Part shown: positions 61,545-64,000 of the stretch, piece after piece
Layout: every line of letters begins with the position of its first letter
Position numbering within the stretch: the stretch's first letter is position 1
Assembly (NCBI GenBank): GCA_023630585.1
Contig: CM042539.1
Location: 4,894,755-4,958,754, forward strand
Reading direction: 5' to 3'
Source: Cranoglanis bouderius
Lineage: Eukaryota > Chordata > Actinopteri > Siluriformes > Cranoglanididae
DNA: 64,000 bases
The notes under the pieces: model-generated
The model's database searches: none
What the model was told of the DNA's origin: nothing
What the model saw: the letters and a program-made list of their open reading frames with translations, nothing else
Program-made: the position numbers and the translations under genes

Positions 61545-62267
61545 CTGCCTACAAGGCAAAAAACGAGCGCCATTAGTGCTGCGGCTTGTGCTCACTCCTA
61601 ATTTAAAGGAGAAGGAGTTGGCATTATATGAGCCGAGGCAGTGGAGCTGCTCCTCCCAGCTGGAGCGGACACAGGATCCAGCTCAGCACAGCTCGCAGTA
61701 CGTGCCTCTGGAAGTCGACGCCTCCTTCAGCCCTCAGGGAGGAAAGGCAGCGAGCAGGAGCTACGGGACTGCATGGTGATCGCCTTGTTAGACGGATGCT
61801 AGGTTTACTGCAAAATTCAAAATTAAAATCTCACTTCCCTTTCCTCACTTGCTCACTCCTCTGCGCTCTTTTCCTCCTGTAAGGCTTATGGGATTTTTAA
61901 TCGAATTGTTATTGTTGTTGTTGTTGTTTTTAGTCGTGCGTTAGCGACTGCACCGTGCTCTCGTCTGCTCCGTTTCCTTTCCTGCCGGAGAAGGAGGAAA
62001 GCCCCTGTGCTGTGCAGATGATCATAGCAGAGGCCTGATTCCTTTGCTGTGAGTCATCATGCTGTGGAACAGTGCATTTTTGTGTGAGTTATGGAGAGGC
62101 GCAGACGGAGAGAGAGAAGGAAAGAAAGAAAGGAGGCAGAGAGAGAGAGAGAGAGAGCTGAGGAAAAGGGCAGCGTTTGTGTCTCGCTCACATCTGTGTG
62201 TGTGTGTGTGTGTGTGTGAGACTGTTTTACTTCACACATTCTGTAGAACCTCTGAAGGAAAGCTCTC

Positions 62268-62299
<32 letters not shown>

Positions 62300-63078
62300 T
62301 TTAGAGCGCTTGAATGTTTTGGCTCCAGACTTTCTAAAACATTACAAAGTGGAACATTCCATCAGTTTTCTTTCTTTCTCTTCCTTTCTTTTTTTTTCTT
62401 TTCTCCTCCTCTTTCTCCTCCTCCATCTCTTTCTCCTCTTTCTTGCTGACCTACTATTTTCGGGCACTGACATGCCCCGTGTCCCGTGTCCTCTATACTC
62501 AGCTCTCTCAGTTCTTCTTTATAGGGCAGTGGCTCGAGTTCCAGCAGAACAAGGGCACTCATAAAAAACAAACCCGGCAGATTGACACCTCCGGTTGTTG
62601 CCCAGGACGTTGCTGCCGCTCCTTTTCCCTCGCCTTGCTCGCTCTTCAGGCCAGGACACAGTTATTATGATTTTTTTTCAGTTCATGGAATAACAGTTCA
62701 CAGAAATGAACTCTGTAACCTCCCTGAAGCAGGAAAGCTCATCTGGAGTGGAACTCTGGCACTGAAAAAACAACATGGCTGCAAAACGGCTGGAAAAAGC
62801 CGTATATTCAGTGCTTCAGTGCTCTGCTGCTCGTCCCACTCGGCCTTTTTGTGTGGTCTTTATCTCTGAAAATGCAGCGTGCCAGTCCCAGGCCATGCTA
62901 ATGGAAACTCACAAACCCACGCTGATTGGGTTCTCACCCATTCTGCAGTAACGTGAGCAGATCTCTGAGGTTTTCTGGGGAGTTTTTCCCTGCAGACAAT
63001 GGTGCCATTTATGAACGTGACAGACTAGACTGCACCCAGACAGGGTCGATCCAGAACACACACACACACACACACACA

Positions 63079-63117
<39 letters not shown>

Positions 63118-63432
63118 AACTGTGAATATTCTTTAGATCGAGTCAGAGCAAAGGAAACTCCTTTCTGAGCCTAGAGCATGCCTGAGCAAGTCTTAGAGCC
63201 ACAAAACACACACACCTCCTCACTCGTTCTTTCCTTTTTCCTCTCCCCATTTCCCTCATAACTGTCTCATACTGTACAGGAACCTGAGTGGGTACTGGTG
63301 GTTCTAGAGCTCAGCTCAGATGAGGAGTTACAGAGGAACCGAGGCATCAGCTGCCCTCATAACACATTTTCCACCCTCTCTCTCTCTCCGGGGAATCTCC
63401 CTCCACAAACATCCCTTCAGCCCAACACAGGC

Positions 63433-63537
<105 letters not shown>

Positions 63538-64000
63538 GAGAGGACTGCACTGATCACAGAGAGGGTTCGTTATCTAACGGTTTCTGCTCCTGACTGCCCA
63601 AAGCTCTGCTAGTTTTTTTTTTTTGGTCTGGAGCGGAAGCGGTGTGAGGAAAGAGCGGCGAGTTTAATCCAGGACAAGAGGAAGTGGAGGAAACAATGCC
63701 CAGACATGAGCGGCGTGGGGCGTGGCACTGTAAAACACCTTAAAACACTGTACGTCCTCCATCACAGTGACTCAACACGGTCTTTAACAGTGCCGTCAAC
63801 ATGCACGGGAATTTCCACTGAGATTCATGAATCCTTTAAGGAACTCCTGTGGAACTGTCCTGAATGAGAGCCACACAGTTCCTGGATGAGTTCCTGGTTT
63901 GTGTTTCCACCACACTGCAGGAACTGGGATTTAAGCATAAGTCAAAAGAACAGAAACATGAATACAGAGATGAAAACTGAATATTATTCTGCACAGGAAC

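Noticed and set aside
61396..61779. 127-codon frame as a third fndc3b exon
   Set aside because: The start is a (CT)n run, and the rest does not match the proline-rich FNDC3B segment expected after LQCIQ; no splice sites in the right phase were found.

Overview
This window is vertebrate nuclear DNA, almost certainly from a teleost fish. Its genes are split into many short exons with GT-AG introns. All five recognisable products align well with human proteins as I remember them. Long (TG)n/(CA)n runs are abundant, and the dispersed repeats (tRNA-derived SINEs, L2/CR1/Rex-type LINEs, Tc1/mariner remnants) are typical of ray-finned fish. I cannot fix the species; an otophysan such as a catfish is only a guess. 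Nothing is bacterial, and there is no operon, CRISPR array or recognisable tRNA/rRNA gene.

Layout. 290-8837 (+): last 20 coding exons of stag1 (cohesin subunit SA-1), whose 5' half lies off the left edge. 8838-10320: its 3' UTR. 10620-13085: a SINE, then a LINE with an L2-type LINE nested in its 3' part. 13440-14770: CpG-rich promoter and leader of msl2 with three evenly spaced TCTCGCGAGA motifs. 14771-17243 (+): msl2 (RING/CXC E3 ligase of the MSL histone-acetylation complex), two coding exons. 19924-22780 (-): tnfsf10 (TRAIL-like cytokine), five exons, tail-to-tail with msl2. 31051-38287 (-): nceh1 (neutral cholesterol ester hydrolase), five exons; intron 2 carries a LINE whose 3' UTR holds a 31/36-bp minisatellite. 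38480-41616: a minisatellite and a Tc1-derived element. 41617-45553: a 3.9-kb minisatellite built on a 12-bp register and open in five frames. 46450-64000 (+): the 5' end of fndc3b, with a putative non-coding first exon, a long first intron, two coding exons (58153-58260, 58337-58412) and the start of a long intron running off the right edge.

The genes do not form a pathway. stag1 and msl2 both act in chromatin; tnfsf10, nceh1 and fndc3b are a death-receptor ligand, an ER lipid hydrolase and an FN3-domain membrane protein. The content matches two human chromosome 3 neighbourhoods (STAG1/MSL2 near 3q22; FNDC3B/TNFSF10/NCEH1 near 3q26), joined here and partly rearranged. The least ordinary features are the giant CpG-bearing 12-bp-register array, the placement of TG/CA repeats against splice sites and around single exons of stag1 and nceh1, the triple TCTCGCGAGA array, and several nested or internally expanded transposable elements. 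All exon boundaries were read by hand from splice signals, reading phase and remembered family alignments; no cDNA was available.
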